A stretch of 64,000 bases of DNA from Alphaproteobacteria bacterium (GTDB lineage Bacteria; Pseudomonadota; Alphaproteobacteria; Ferrovibrionales; Ferrovibrionaceae). Positions 25,753 through 34,262 of this stretch are shown here, piece after piece (position 1 is the stretch's first letter; every line of letters begins with the position of its first letter). A program made the translations under genes and the position numbers. Below the pieces are notes generated by a model that was not told where the DNA came from, ran no database searches, and worked only from the letters and a program-made list of their open reading frames with translations. Location: contig JAFKFH010000016.1 of assembly GCA_017307375.1 (NCBI GenBank), positions 169,163-233,162 of the forward strand, in the 5' to 3' direction.

Positions 25753-26984
25753 GACGCCAGGCCGAGCCGGGCGGCGATCAGGTCGAGGCCGCGATTCATG
25801 TCGAAATCCTGCCGCACCCGCCGTTCGCCGGCGCGGCCCAGCCGCAGCCGCAAGGCGGGATCCGCAATCATTCGTGCCAGTCCTTCGGCCAGGGCCGGGG
25901 GATCGCCCGGCGGCACCAGCATGCCGGTTTCCCCGTCGCGGATCAGTTCGGGGATGCCGGAGAACCGGGTCGCGAGGCAGGCCAGCGCCTGGCTCTGCGC
26001 TTCCATCAGCACGTTGGGCAGGCCGTCCCGGTCGCCGTCGCCGTCCTCGCGGCTGGCCAGCACGAACAGGTCGGCCTGGCGCAGCGCCCCGAGCACCGCG
26101 CCTTGCGCCTGTGCGCCCCGCCAGTCGATGCGGCCGGACAGGCCGAGGCGTTCGGCCTGGGCCGACAACGCGTCCTTCAGCGGTCCGCCGCCGATATGGA
26201 CGAAGCGCCAGGCCAGGGGCGCCGGCAGCCGCGCCAGGGCATCGAGCAGGTCGTCATAGCCCTTCTTGGCCACCAGCCGCCCGACGGACAGGATGGTGAC
26301 CGGCCGTTCCGGGTCGCTGCCGTCCGCGCCGGCCTCGCGCCAGGGGGCGGGGGCGAAGCGGGCGAGATCGAGGCCATGGTAGACCAGCGACACCTTGCCC
26401 GCCGGGGCGAGCGACGCCAGATGCTCGGCCCCCACCGCGGTGCAGGTGACGAGCCAGTCGAGCTCCGCCAGCTTTTCGCGCTTTTCCCAGTCGGGCGAGG
26501 TCCAGATGTCGCGGGCATGGGCCGAGGCCGCCCAGGGCAGCCCGGTCAGCAGCGCGGTATAGCGGGCGACCGAGGCCGGGGTGTGCAGGAAATGGACGTA
26601 GAGAAAGTCGATTCGCGGGTCGAGCTCATGGGCCAGCACCAACGCCTGGCCGAAGCGGCGGCCGCGATTGGGCGTGCGGTCGCGCCACCAATCCTTGAGA
26701 AACGCGCTCAAGGCGCGGCCGAAACCCGGCCGCCGGATACCGGCGAGCAGACCGCGCAGCACGCGGCCGGGTTCCTGGTAAAGATATTCGGGCAGGTAGC
26801 GCACGGGTGCCTTGATCGCCTCGTGCACCGGATGGCGCTTCTGGTCGGTCGGATGGCGCAGGGAGACGATCTCGGCATCGAGGCCGCGGCGTTCCAGCCC
26901 CAGGATCTCCTGCGCGATGAAGGTTTCCGACAGGCGCGGATAACCCTTCACCAGAATGGCGGCCCGGCCGCCGCGGCGCGTCAT
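25749..26984 (-). CDS. Glycosyltransferase family 4
   Basis: A 411 aa GT-B enzyme with N-terminal ILVKGYPRLSETFIAQEILGLE, a sequence typical of colanic-acid-type (WcaL/AmsK-like) transferases. The C-terminal domain has LSVGRLVAKKGYDDLLDAL near residue 226 and DGLPNVLMEAQSQALACLATRFSG near 318. It is the second gene of the glycan operon, starting 8 bp after the first. It probably transfers one hexose during assembly of a surface glycan or exported glycolipid. Confidence 0.87.
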   Translation of the reverse strand: MTRRGGRAAILVKGYPRLSETFIAQEILGLERRGLDAEIVSLRHPTDQKRHPVHEAIKAPVRYLPEYLYQEPGRVLRGLLAGIRRPGFGRALSAFLKDWWRDRTPNRGRRFGQALVLAHELDPRIDFLYVHFLHTPASVARYTALLTGLPWAASAHARDIWTSPDWEKREKLAELDWLVTCTAVGAEHLASLAPAGKVSLVYHGLDLARFAPAPWREAGADGSDPERPVTILSVGRLVAKKGYDDLLDALARLPAPLAWRFVHIGGGPLKDALSAQAERLGLSGRIDWRGAQAQGAVLGALRQADLFVLASREDGDGDRDGLPNVLMEAQSQALACLATRFSGIPELIRDGETGMLVPPGDPPALAEGLARMIADPALRLRLGRAGERRVRQDFDMNRGLDLIAARLGLAS

Positions 26985-26992
26985 CGATCCGC

Positions 26993-28222
26993 TCAGGCCG
27001 GCTGGCGCTTCTGGTCCTGCGCCGCCTCTTCCCGGTCGTGCCGGGCAAGCCAGGGCGATGCCAGCCGGTTGACGTTGTCGAGGCCTTCGAGCAGGCCGGG
27101 CACCACGACCTCGGACGGCAGGCTCTGCTGCGGCAACTGGCGCAGGGCCGCGGCCATTGCGGCCGGGTCGTAAGTGCCGTCATCCTCCAGCATGCGGACC
27201 AGGCCGAGATCCTGGGCGCGGCTGGCGCGGATGTACTGCTCCATGCGCGGGGCGGTGCGCGGCACGATGATCGCCCGCTTGTCGAGCGACAGGATCTCGC
27301 AGAACGTGTTGTAACCGCCCATCGCGACGACGCCGACGGCGTTGGCCACCAACTCTTCCATGTGAGCGTCGAAGGTGATCGCCTCGACCCGCTTCAGCTT
27401 GGCGACGCGAGCCATGAATTCATTCCGGCGTTCCAGCTGCATGAACGGCCCCAGCACCAGCAGGGCGGGATAGGGCAGCCATTCATGCGTCTCGTAGGCG
27501 CGCAGCACCCAGTCGATCAGCCCCTCGCCGTCGCCGCCGCCGCCCGGGGTCACCAGGATATAGGGCCGCTGGGTCATTTCCGGCAGCTGATGCTGGGTCG
27601 GCGCCTCGACCACGCTGCGCTTCAGATAGCCGGTGTAGACCATCTTCTTGCGCACCTTCTCGGGGATCTCGATACCCTCGAGCGGATCGCAGATCTGCGG
27701 CAGGCCGTAGACCCAGATCTCGTCGTAGAGGTTGCGCAGGGACGGCATGACGTTCTTGCGCTTCCACTCGGGTTCCAGCGCGCGCGGCTCGTCCATCACG
27801 TCGCGCAGGCCCAGCACCAGCCGCGTCCCGCGGGCTTTCAGCATCTTCATCGTGTCGCCGCATTCGCCACGCAGGCCCAGCGGTTCCTTGTCGACGATGA
27901 AGATGTCGGGATCGAAGATCGAGGCGGTGTGCTGGATGATCGCCGAGCGCATCTTCAGCGTGTCCTCGATGTCGAGATGCAGGCTCAGCGAGGTGTACTC
28001 GCCGTTGCGCAGCTTGATCACCCCGGGCACGCGCACGAAATCGACGCGCGAGCGGAAATCGAAGCTGCCGATGATCGGCGAGCCCGACAGGATGATGACC
28101 GATAGGTCGCGGTGACGTTCGACCAGCGCATGGGCGATGGTCCGACAGCGACGCAGATGGCCGAGACCAAAACTGTCGTGGCTGTAGATCAGAACCCGCG
28201 ACCCGCCCCTCTTGCTCCTCAT
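26993..28222 (-). CDS. Glycosyltransferase, MurG-like fold (COG4671 type), first gene of glycan operon
   Basis: A 409 aa predicted glycosyltransferase. RVLIYSHDSFGLGHLRRCRTIAHAL at its N-terminus is the hallmark I associate with this family. VTPGGGGDGEGLIDW and GVVAMGGYNTFCEILSLDKRAIIVP form the C-terminal nucleotide-sugar site. I chose the ATG at 28222, which begins the conserved part; the frame extends another 27 codons without similarity. No good Shine-Dalgarno is visible. The upstream region 28223-28422 contains several dyads and probably the promoter for the whole leftward run. Confidence 0.78.
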   Translation of the reverse strand: MRSKRGGSRVLIYSHDSFGLGHLRRCRTIAHALVERHRDLSVIILSGSPIIGSFDFRSRVDFVRVPGVIKLRNGEYTSLSLHLDIEDTLKMRSAIIQHTASIFDPDIFIVDKEPLGLRGECGDTMKMLKARGTRLVLGLRDVMDEPRALEPEWKRKNVMPSLRNLYDEIWVYGLPQICDPLEGIEIPEKVRKKMVYTGYLKRSVVEAPTQHQLPEMTQRPYILVTPGGGGDGEGLIDWVLRAYETHEWLPYPALLVLGPFMQLERRNEFMARVAKLKRVEAITFDAHMEELVANAVGVVAMGGYNTFCEILSLDKRAIIVPRTAPRMEQYIRASRAQDLGLVRMLEDDGTYDPAAMAAALRQLPQQSLPSEVVVPGLLEGLDNVNRLASPWLARHDREEAAQDQKRQPA

Positions 28223-28232
28223 GCGCGGACTC

Positions 28233-28282
28233 GACAACGTTGTGGACAGAACGATGGCTGTAAAGCTAACAGTTGTGTTGTC
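28233..28282. promoter_or_regulatory. Dyad-rich leader upstream of the glycan operon
   Basis: GACAAC (28233-28238) and GTTGTC (28277-28282) are complementary. Inside lies a perfect palindrome ACAACGTTGT (28234-28243) and an ACAG-N8-CTGT pair. The cluster starts 11 bp upstream of the first glycosyltransferase start. It may be an operator or a folded leader. The rest of 28223-28422 shows no gene. Confidence 0.35.
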
Positions 28283-28422
28283 TGCATGCCCCCCAACCGG
28301 CATGGAGCGGGACTATCGCATGCCGTCGACCCCCGAGGAAAGCGGAAAAGGCCAAGCGGCTACCGGGCGCAATCAGGCCGCGTGGCCGCAGGCGCCGGCA
28401 ACATCTTACCGCTGCGGCGAAA

Positions 28423-29067
28423 TCAGATCGGCTGGCCCTGCACTTCGAGCGTCAGTTCCTTGACCTTGTCCCTGAGCCCGGCCATCGCCGGATAGACGGC
28501 GAGGGCGAGGCGGTAGGATTCCAGCGCCTCGGCCTTGCGGTTCAGGGCTTCAAGCACGAGGCCACGTCCGGAAAGCGCAGCGAAGTGCCGCGGCTCGATC
28601 GCCAGCGCCTTGTTGACGTCGATCAGCGCCTGTTCATAACGTCCGGCGTAATAATTCAGCGTGGCGCGCTTGTTCCACCCTTCGGCGAAATCGGGCGAGG
28701 TCTCGACCAGGGCGTCGAGCAGGGCACTGGCCTTTTCCGGATCGCGCTCGTTCAGCGCGGTGGCACCGTATTCCAGCAGCAGGTCGCCGGTCGGGCTGCC
28801 CGATTCGATCCACTGCTTCCAGATCATCGTCTCGACCAGCTTGGCCTCGCGCGCATCGCGCGTCAGGGCCAGGCGGTCGAGCAGGGTGTCGGTCTTTTCG
28901 CGGCGGTCCAGCGCGGCTTCCTCGGCCCGTTCGGCCCGGCTTTTCGGCGGGGTCTCGGCCTGGGGAGCGGCGGTCGGCGGCTGCGGTGGCGTCGGCAGCG
29001 GCGCAGGGGTCTGCGCCCAGGCCGGCAGGGCGATCACCAGGGTGGCCAGGGCTGTGACGATACGCAT
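28423..29067 (-). CDS. Secreted TPR-repeat protein
   Basis: A 214 aa exported protein. Residues 1-19 form a signal peptide ending PAWAQ, followed by a Pro-rich linker (about 20-45) and three TPR-like helix pairs from about 90 (for example AEGWNKRATLNYYAGRYEQAL and AALSGRGLVLEALNRKAEAL). TPR proteins serve as protein-binding scaffolds. The ATG has GGAGGT 4 bp upstream and lies 16 bp after glcF, so it may be the last gene of the glycolate oxidase operon; no metabolic link is obvious. Confidence 0.8.
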   Translation of the reverse strand: MRIVTALATLVIALPAWAQTPAPLPTPPQPPTAAPQAETPPKSRAERAEEAALDRREKTDTLLDRLALTRDAREAKLVETMIWKQWIESGSPTGDLLLEYGATALNERDPEKASALLDALVETSPDFAEGWNKRATLNYYAGRYEQALIDVNKALAIEPRHFAALSGRGLVLEALNRKAEALESYRLALAVYPAMAGLRDKVKELTLEVQGQPI

Positions 29068-29083
29068 GGCACCTCCGCGAACG

Positions 29084-30373
29084 TTACTGCAGCGCCGGTG
29101 GCCTTGGCCCCCCGGTCGCCCAGTCGAGCAACTCGACCGTATGCACCACGGGCAGCACGGCGCCGCCCTTCTCCAGCCCCTGGCCGATCTGCACCAGGCA
29201 ACCGATATTGCCGGCGGCCACCAGATCGGCGCCGGTCGACCTGATATTGCCGACCTTGCGTGCCTGCAGCCGGGCGGCCATGTCGGGCTGCAGCAGATTA
29301 TAGGTGCCGGCCGAGCCGCAGCAAAGATGCGCTTCGGGTATTTCCGCAATCGTGAAGCCGACGCTGCGCAACAGGGTCTTCGGGACGTCGCGCACCCGCT
29401 GGCCGTGTTGCAGCGAACAGGCGGCATGATAGGCGACCTTCAGCCCGGAGGGCGTATCCGGCGGGGTGATGCCCAGTTCGGCCACGACCTCGGTCACGTC
29501 GCGGGCCAGGCCGGCAATCACGGCGGCGTCCGCCTCGTCGGCCAGCAGATGGCCGTAATCCTTGACCGTGGTGCCGCAGCCCGAGGCGTTGATCACGACG
29601 GCGTCGAGCCCGGCGCCGCGCCTCTCCGCCATCCAGGCCGCGACATTGGCCCGCGCCGACGCCTTGGCCGCCTCCTCCAGACCCATATGCTGGGTCAGCG
29701 CGCCGCAGCAGCCCGCGCCGCGGGCCACCACGACCTCGCAGCCATGGCGGGTCAGCAGGCGGATCGTCGCCTCGTTGATCCGCGGGTCCAGGACCTGCTG
29801 GGCGCAACCGGTCATCAGCGCCACGCGCATCCGTCGCGGGCCTTCCGCCGGGAACACTTGCGGCCGGTCGACGGTCGACGGCGCGGGCAATTGCCGCGGC
29901 GCCATGCGGATCAGCCCGGCCAGCCGGCCCGGCGCCAGCGCCGCGAACGGGCGCGCCAGCGTCGCCCCGATCAGGGCCAGCCGGAACAGCGCCGGCCGCG
30001 GCAGCACGCTCGCCAGCATCCGGCGCAACAGCCGTTCGGGCAGCGGGCGGGTCCGCGTCTCCTCGATATGCACCCGGGCATGGTCGACCAGATGCATGTA
30101 GTCGACGCCCGACGGGCAGGTCGTCATGCAGGAAAGGCAGGTCAGGCAGCGGTCGACATGGGTCGCCGTTTCCTCGTCGGCGGGTCCGCCCCGCTCGAAC
30201 ATGTCCTTGATCAGATAGATGCGGCCGCGCGGGCTGTCGCGCTCGTCGCCGTCCTCGACATAGGTCGGGCAGGTGGCGGTGCAGAACCCGCAATGGACGC
30301 AGGCGCGCAGGATCTGGTCGATCTCCCGGATATCCGGGTTCTGCAACTGCTCGGCGGTAAACTGGGTCTGCAC
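29084..30373 (-). CDS. glcF: Glycolate oxidase iron-sulfur subunit
   Basis: A 429 aa subunit of membrane-linked glycolate oxidase. Two [4Fe-4S] ferredoxin motifs are in CVHCGFCTATCP (near residue 30) and CLTCLSCMTTCPSG (near 83). Two CCG-type domains follow, with GAGCCGALTQH near 217 and HLCCGSAGTYN near 341. It passes electrons from the GlcD flavin to the quinone pool. The start is a GTG (30371-30373) 3 bp after glcE. Confidence 0.94.
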   Translation of the reverse strand: MQTQFTAEQLQNPDIREIDQILRACVHCGFCTATCPTYVEDGDERDSPRGRIYLIKDMFERGGPADEETATHVDRCLTCLSCMTTCPSGVDYMHLVDHARVHIEETRTRPLPERLLRRMLASVLPRPALFRLALIGATLARPFAALAPGRLAGLIRMAPRQLPAPSTVDRPQVFPAEGPRRMRVALMTGCAQQVLDPRINEATIRLLTRHGCEVVVARGAGCCGALTQHMGLEEAAKASARANVAAWMAERRGAGLDAVVINASGCGTTVKDYGHLLADEADAAVIAGLARDVTEVVAELGITPPDTPSGLKVAYHAACSLQHGQRVRDVPKTLLRSVGFTIAEIPEAHLCCGSAGTYNLLQPDMAARLQARKVGNIRSTGADLVAAGNIGCLVQIGQGLEKGGAVLPVVHTVELLDWATGGPRPPALQ

Positions 30374-30376
30374 CGG

Positions 30377-31513
30377 TCAGCCTCCCATCCGGCCCGGGTT
30401 GAACAGGCCCTGCGGATCGAACTGGCGCCGCACCCGCTGGCTCAGGGCCGCGATCGCCGGTGCCTCGGGCTGGAACACCGGGGTGCCGGCCCGCGCTTCC
30501 GCGCCGGCCCGGAACAGCATCGCGTGGCCTTCGCTGAAGGCGCCGCGCACGATGTCGGCCCGGGGGGCGCCATCCGGCATTTCCAGCCAGACCAGCCCGC
30601 CGCCCCAGTCGACCAGGCTGCGCCCGCCGGTTTCGGCGGCAAGCCGCGCCGCCAGCGCGCAGCCGCCGGCCGGCGGCACCGACAGGCGCCACAGCGCGCG
30701 GTCGTGGAACCGGCTGAACGCCGCGACGTCGCGGATCTCGCGCCAGAACTGCCGCGAGGCGGCATCGTCCAGCACCTCCGGTTCGCCGCCCAGCAGGTCG
30801 GTCAGCGCCCGCAGGCGGTAGGCGACCGAGGGTTCGGGTCCTTCGACGCGGATTGCGGTCACGCCGTCGGCCAGGGCCAGGCCCGAGACTTCATGGGCCG
30901 AATTGGCGGCCGCGACCATCGCCGCCTGGGCATCGACGCCCCGCAGCCGCAGCGTGCGCTGGCTTTCCGGTGCCGGCAATACCTTGACGGTCACCTCGGT
31001 CAGCGCGACCAGGGTGCCGTAGGAACCGGCGACCAGCTTGCACAGGTCGTAACCCGTGACGTTCTTGACGACCTTGCCGCCCGCCTTGAAGGCTTCGCCC
31101 CGGCCCGACACGCCGCGAAAGCCGAGGAAATGGTCGCGCGCCGCGCCGGCCTTGAAGCGCCGCGGGCCGGCGAGGTTGCAGGACAATGCCCCCGCCAGCG
31201 TGCCGCCGCCGGTTCCGAGCAGCGGGCCGAAATCCGGCGGCTCGAACGCCAGCGCCTGGCCGCGCTGGACCAGCAGCGCCTCGATCTCGGCCATCGGGGT
31301 GCAGGCCTGCGCGGTCAGCACCAGCTCCTCGGGCTCGTAGGATGATATGCCGCTCAGCCGCGACAGGTCGAGCACGTGGCCGGCGGCGACGGCATGGCCC
31401 AGCCCCGCCTTGCTGCCGCGCCCGCGCAGCTCCAGCGGGTGATTGCCGGCCAGCGCCCAGGCGACGGTCTCGGTGACGTCCCGCTCGTCACGGGCATGAA
31501 GGGTTTCGGTCAT
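30377..31513 (-). CDS. glcE: Glycolate oxidase FAD-binding subunit
   Basis: A 378 aa FAD-linked oxidase subunit. The FAD-binding PCMH region runs over the first 170 residues, with GGGTLAGALSCNLAGPRRF near 105 and KAGGKVVKNVTGYDLCKL near 145, both typical of GlcE. It forms the GlcDEF complex that oxidises glycolate to glyoxylate. The start codon shares a base with the glcD stop (TGATG), and glcF follows after 3 bp. Confidence 0.93.
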   Translation of the reverse strand: MTETLHARDERDVTETVAWALAGNHPLELRGRGSKAGLGHAVAAGHVLDLSRLSGISSYEPEELVLTAQACTPMAEIEALLVQRGQALAFEPPDFGPLLGTGGGTLAGALSCNLAGPRRFKAGAARDHFLGFRGVSGRGEAFKAGGKVVKNVTGYDLCKLVAGSYGTLVALTEVTVKVLPAPESQRTLRLRGVDAQAAMVAAANSAHEVSGLALADGVTAIRVEGPEPSVAYRLRALTDLLGGEPEVLDDAASRQFWREIRDVAAFSRFHDRALWRLSVPPAGGCALAARLAAETGGRSLVDWGGGLVWLEMPDGAPRADIVRGAFSEGHAMLFRAGAEARAGTPVFQPEAPAIAALSQRVRRQFDPQGLFNPGRMGG

Positions 31514-33000
31514 CAGAACCGCGGCAGGTCGGGGAAGGGCAGGGCGCCGCGATGAACGTGCAGGCGCCCCAGTTCGGCACAGCGATGCAGGGTGGGGAAC
31601 ACCTTGCCGGGATTGAGCCGCTGGGTCGGATCGAACGCGCATTTCAGCCGCTGCTGCTGGTTAAGGTCGACCTCGTCGAACATGACCGGCATCAGGTCGC
31701 GCTTCTCGACCCCGACGCCGTGTTCGCCGGTCAACACCCCGCCGACCTCGACGCAGAGGCGCAGGATGTCGGCGCCAAAGGCCTCGGCCCGGGCGAGCTG
31801 GTCGCCCTCGTTGGCATCGTAGAGGATCAGCGGGTGCAGGTTGCCGTCGCCGGCATGAAAGACGTTGGCGACGCGCAGGTCGTGCTTGCGCGACAGGTCC
31901 TGCATGCGGCTCAGCACCTCGGGCAGGCGCTTGCGCGGGATCGTGCCGTCCATGCACAGATAGTCGGGCGATATCCGGCCGGCCGCCGGGAAGGCGGCCT
32001 TGCGGCCGGCCCAGAACAGTTGCCGCTCGGCCTCGGAGGTCGAGATCCGGCGATAGGTCGCGCCGCAGGCGTCGGCGATTTCCGAGACCGCGCCGATCAG
32101 GTGGTCGACCTCGGCCCCGGGACCGTCCAGCTCGACGATCAGCAGCGCCTCGGCGTCGCGGGGATAGCCGGCCTGCACAAAATCCTCGGTCGCGTTCAGC
32201 GCCGGCTTGTCCATCATCTCCATGCCGCCCGGAATGATGCCGGCGGCGATGACGCGGGCGACGCAGTCGCCGGCGGCCTCGGACGACAGAAAGCCCAGCA
32301 GCACGGCGCGCGCCGTCTCGGGCTTGGGCAGCAGCCGCACGGTGACCTCGGTGATGACGCCGAGCAGGCCTTCCGAGCCGCAGACGACCCCCATCAGGTC
32401 CAGACCCGCCGCGTCCATGTGCCGACCGCCCAGCCGGATCACGTCGCCGGACATCAGCACGAGCTCGACCCCCAGGATGTTGTTGGTGGTCAGGCCGTAT
32501 TTCAGGCAGTGCACGCCGCCCGAATTCTCGGCGACGTTGCCGCCGATGGTGCAGGCGATCTGGCTGGACGGATCCGGGGCGTAGTAGAAGCCCTGGCCTT
32601 CGACCGCCCGGGTGATGCCGAGATTGGTGACGCCCGGCTGCACCACGGCGCAGCGATTGGGCAGGTCGATGTCGAGCACGCGATTAAAACGGCTCATCAC
32701 CAGCAGCACGCCGTCGGCCAGCGGCAGCGCCCCGCCCGACAGACCGGTGCCGGCGCCGCGCGGCACCACCTTGATGCCGAGGCGGTCGCAGACCTTCAGG
32801 ATGCGGGCCACTTCCCCGGTGGTGCGCGGCAGCACGGCGCAGAGCGGCTCCTGGCGGTAGGCCGACAGCCCATCGGTCTCGAAGGCCTTGACCGAACGGC
32901 GCTCGGCGACGATCGCGCCGGCCGGCAGAAAGCTTTCGAGTTCGGCCAGCAGGGCCGGCAAGGCCGAAATCGCCGCCTGGTCGGGTGCGGGCATCTGCAT
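31513..33000 (-). CDS. glcD: Glycolate oxidase catalytic (FAD-linked) subunit
   Basis: A 495 aa flavoprotein of the D-lactate dehydrogenase/GlcD family. The FAD-binding PCMH domain has PRGAGTGLSGGALPL near residue 75 and IGGNVAENSGGVHCLKYGLT near 152. The C-terminal oxidase domain has the metal/substrate-binding VFHAGDGNLHP near 370 and GVLTGEHGVGVEKR near 411. The ATG at 33000 has GGGAGG 10 bp upstream; a second ATG two codons later is also possible. It is 41 bp downstream of the hydroxyacid oxidase gene in the same direction. Confidence 0.94.
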   Translation of the reverse strand: MQMPAPDQAAISALPALLAELESFLPAGAIVAERRSVKAFETDGLSAYRQEPLCAVLPRTTGEVARILKVCDRLGIKVVPRGAGTGLSGGALPLADGVLLVMSRFNRVLDIDLPNRCAVVQPGVTNLGITRAVEGQGFYYAPDPSSQIACTIGGNVAENSGGVHCLKYGLTTNNILGVELVLMSGDVIRLGGRHMDAAGLDLMGVVCGSEGLLGVITEVTVRLLPKPETARAVLLGFLSSEAAGDCVARVIAAGIIPGGMEMMDKPALNATEDFVQAGYPRDAEALLIVELDGPGAEVDHLIGAVSEIADACGATYRRISTSEAERQLFWAGRKAAFPAAGRISPDYLCMDGTIPRKRLPEVLSRMQDLSRKHDLRVANVFHAGDGNLHPLILYDANEGDQLARAEAFGADILRLCVEVGGVLTGEHGVGVEKRDLMPVMFDEVDLNQQQRLKCAFDPTQRLNPGKVFPTLHRCAELGRLHVHRGALPFPDLPRF

Positions 33001-33041
33001 CTGGCTGGGACCTCCCTCGGGCGCCTGGCTTGCGCGACAGT

Positions 33042-34178
33042 CTAGCGGTGCAGCACCGCCGGCGTCACCCCGGCAACGTCGCGAATGCCGGTCAATGCCA
33101 TCGAGACGTCGAGTTCCCGGCGGATGATGTCGAGCGTGCGGGTGACACCCGCCTCGCCCTGGGCGGCGAGGCCGTAGAGGAAGGCCTTGCCGATCAGGCA
33201 GCCGCGCGCCCCCAGCGCCAGCGCCTTCAGCACGTCCTGGCCCGACTGCACGCCGCCGTCGAACAGGATCTCGGTACGCCCGCCGACCGCCTCGGCGATC
33301 GCCGGCAGCGCGGCGATCGAGGCCATCGCGCCGTCGAGCTGGCGGCCGCCGTGGTTGGAGACGACGATGGCGTCGGCCCCCGAAGCGGCGGCGGCCCTGG
33401 CATCCTCGACGTCGAGCACGCCCTTCAGGATCAGCTTGCCGGGCCACATCTTGCGCACCCATTCGATATCCTGCCAGTTGAGCGAGGGATCGAACTGGCT
33501 GGCGATCCATTGCGACAGCGTCGCCAGGTTGTCCGATCCCTTGATCTGGCCGGCCAGGTTGCCGAAGGTGCGGCGCTTGCCGAACAGCACGCCGGTCGCC
33601 CAGCCCGGCTTGCGCATGATGTCGAGCGCGTTGGCGAGCGTCAGCCGCGGCGGCACGGCCAGGCCGTTCTTGAGGTCTTGGTGGCGCTGGCCCTGAATCT
33701 GCAGGTCGAGGGTGAGGACCAGGGCCGAGCACTGCGCGGCCGCCGCCCGTTCGATCAGCGACCGGGCAAAGCCGCGGTCGCGCATGACGTAGAGCTGGAA
33801 CCAGAACGGCTTCGTCGTCGCCGCGCGTACATCCTCGATCGAGCAGATCGACATCGTCGACAGGCAGAACGGAATGCCGAAGGCCTCGGCTGCACGGGCG
33901 CCGTGGATTTCGCCGTTGCGGTGGAACAGGCCGGTCAGCCCGGTCGGCGCGATCGCGACGGGCATGGTGGCCGCCTGGCCGGCCAGCGTGGTGGCCGTCG
34001 ACCGGGTCGAGACGTCGACCATCACCCGCTGGCGCAGGCCGATGGCGGCAAGCCCCGCGCGATTGGCGCGCAGGGTGACTTCGTCATAGGAGCCGCGATC
34101 GGCATAGTCGAAGATCGCCCGCGGTACCCTCTGGCGGGCCAGGGCGCGCAGATCCTGGACATTGGTGACCACCGTCAT
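33042..34178 (-). CDS. FMN-dependent alpha-hydroxyacid dehydrogenase/oxidase (L-lactate dehydrogenase-like)
   Basis: A 378 aa TIM-barrel flavoenzyme. PVAIAPTGLTGLFHRNGE near residue 73 and FWFQLYVMRDRGF near 125 line the FMN site. Catalytic residues lie in ALVLTLDLQIQGQR, the Lys in GKLILKGVLD near 230, and the catalytic His in DAIVVSNHGGRQLDG near 255. The family oxidises L-lactate, glycolate or mandelate; which applies here is not clear. It is the first gene of a leftward operon with glcDEF and is divergent from a FadR-type regulator, as lactate and glycolate operons often are. Confidence 0.9.
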   Translation of the reverse strand: MTVVTNVQDLRALARQRVPRAIFDYADRGSYDEVTLRANRAGLAAIGLRQRVMVDVSTRSTATTLAGQAATMPVAIAPTGLTGLFHRNGEIHGARAAEAFGIPFCLSTMSICSIEDVRAATTKPFWFQLYVMRDRGFARSLIERAAAAQCSALVLTLDLQIQGQRHQDLKNGLAVPPRLTLANALDIMRKPGWATGVLFGKRRTFGNLAGQIKGSDNLATLSQWIASQFDPSLNWQDIEWVRKMWPGKLILKGVLDVEDARAAAASGADAIVVSNHGGRQLDGAMASIAALPAIAEAVGGRTEILFDGGVQSGQDVLKALALGARGCLIGKAFLYGLAAQGEAGVTRTLDIIRRELDVSMALTGIRDVAGVTPAVLHR

Positions 34179-34199
34179 CGGGGCATTCCTTGGTTCAAC

Positions 34200-34238
34200 T
34201 TGTAGACCATTCCTATTTTGGATAAATCTTTTTACCAA
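34200..34238. promoter_or_regulatory. Candidate FadR-type operators in divergent region
   Basis: TTGTAGACCA (34200-34209) has the TxGT..ACxA form seen in FadR-subfamily GntR sites. A further pair, TTGG (34218-34221) and CCAA (34235-34238), brackets an AT-rich centre. Both lie in the 84 bp between the hydroxyacid oxidase and the regulator gene, where an autoregulated shared operator is expected. Confidence 0.35.
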
Positions 34239-34262
34239 CACAGTCAATCGCGAGGTCAGTCC

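Noticed and set aside
28234..28252. DnaA box or origin near the palindrome and TGTGGACAG
   Set aside because: Only one poor match to a DnaA box, no cluster, no AT-rich unwinding stretch and no replication genes.
28112..29244. Open frames on the plus strand across the glycan leader and TPR gene
   Set aside because: They run antisense to well-supported genes and give Arg/Pro-rich products without domains.
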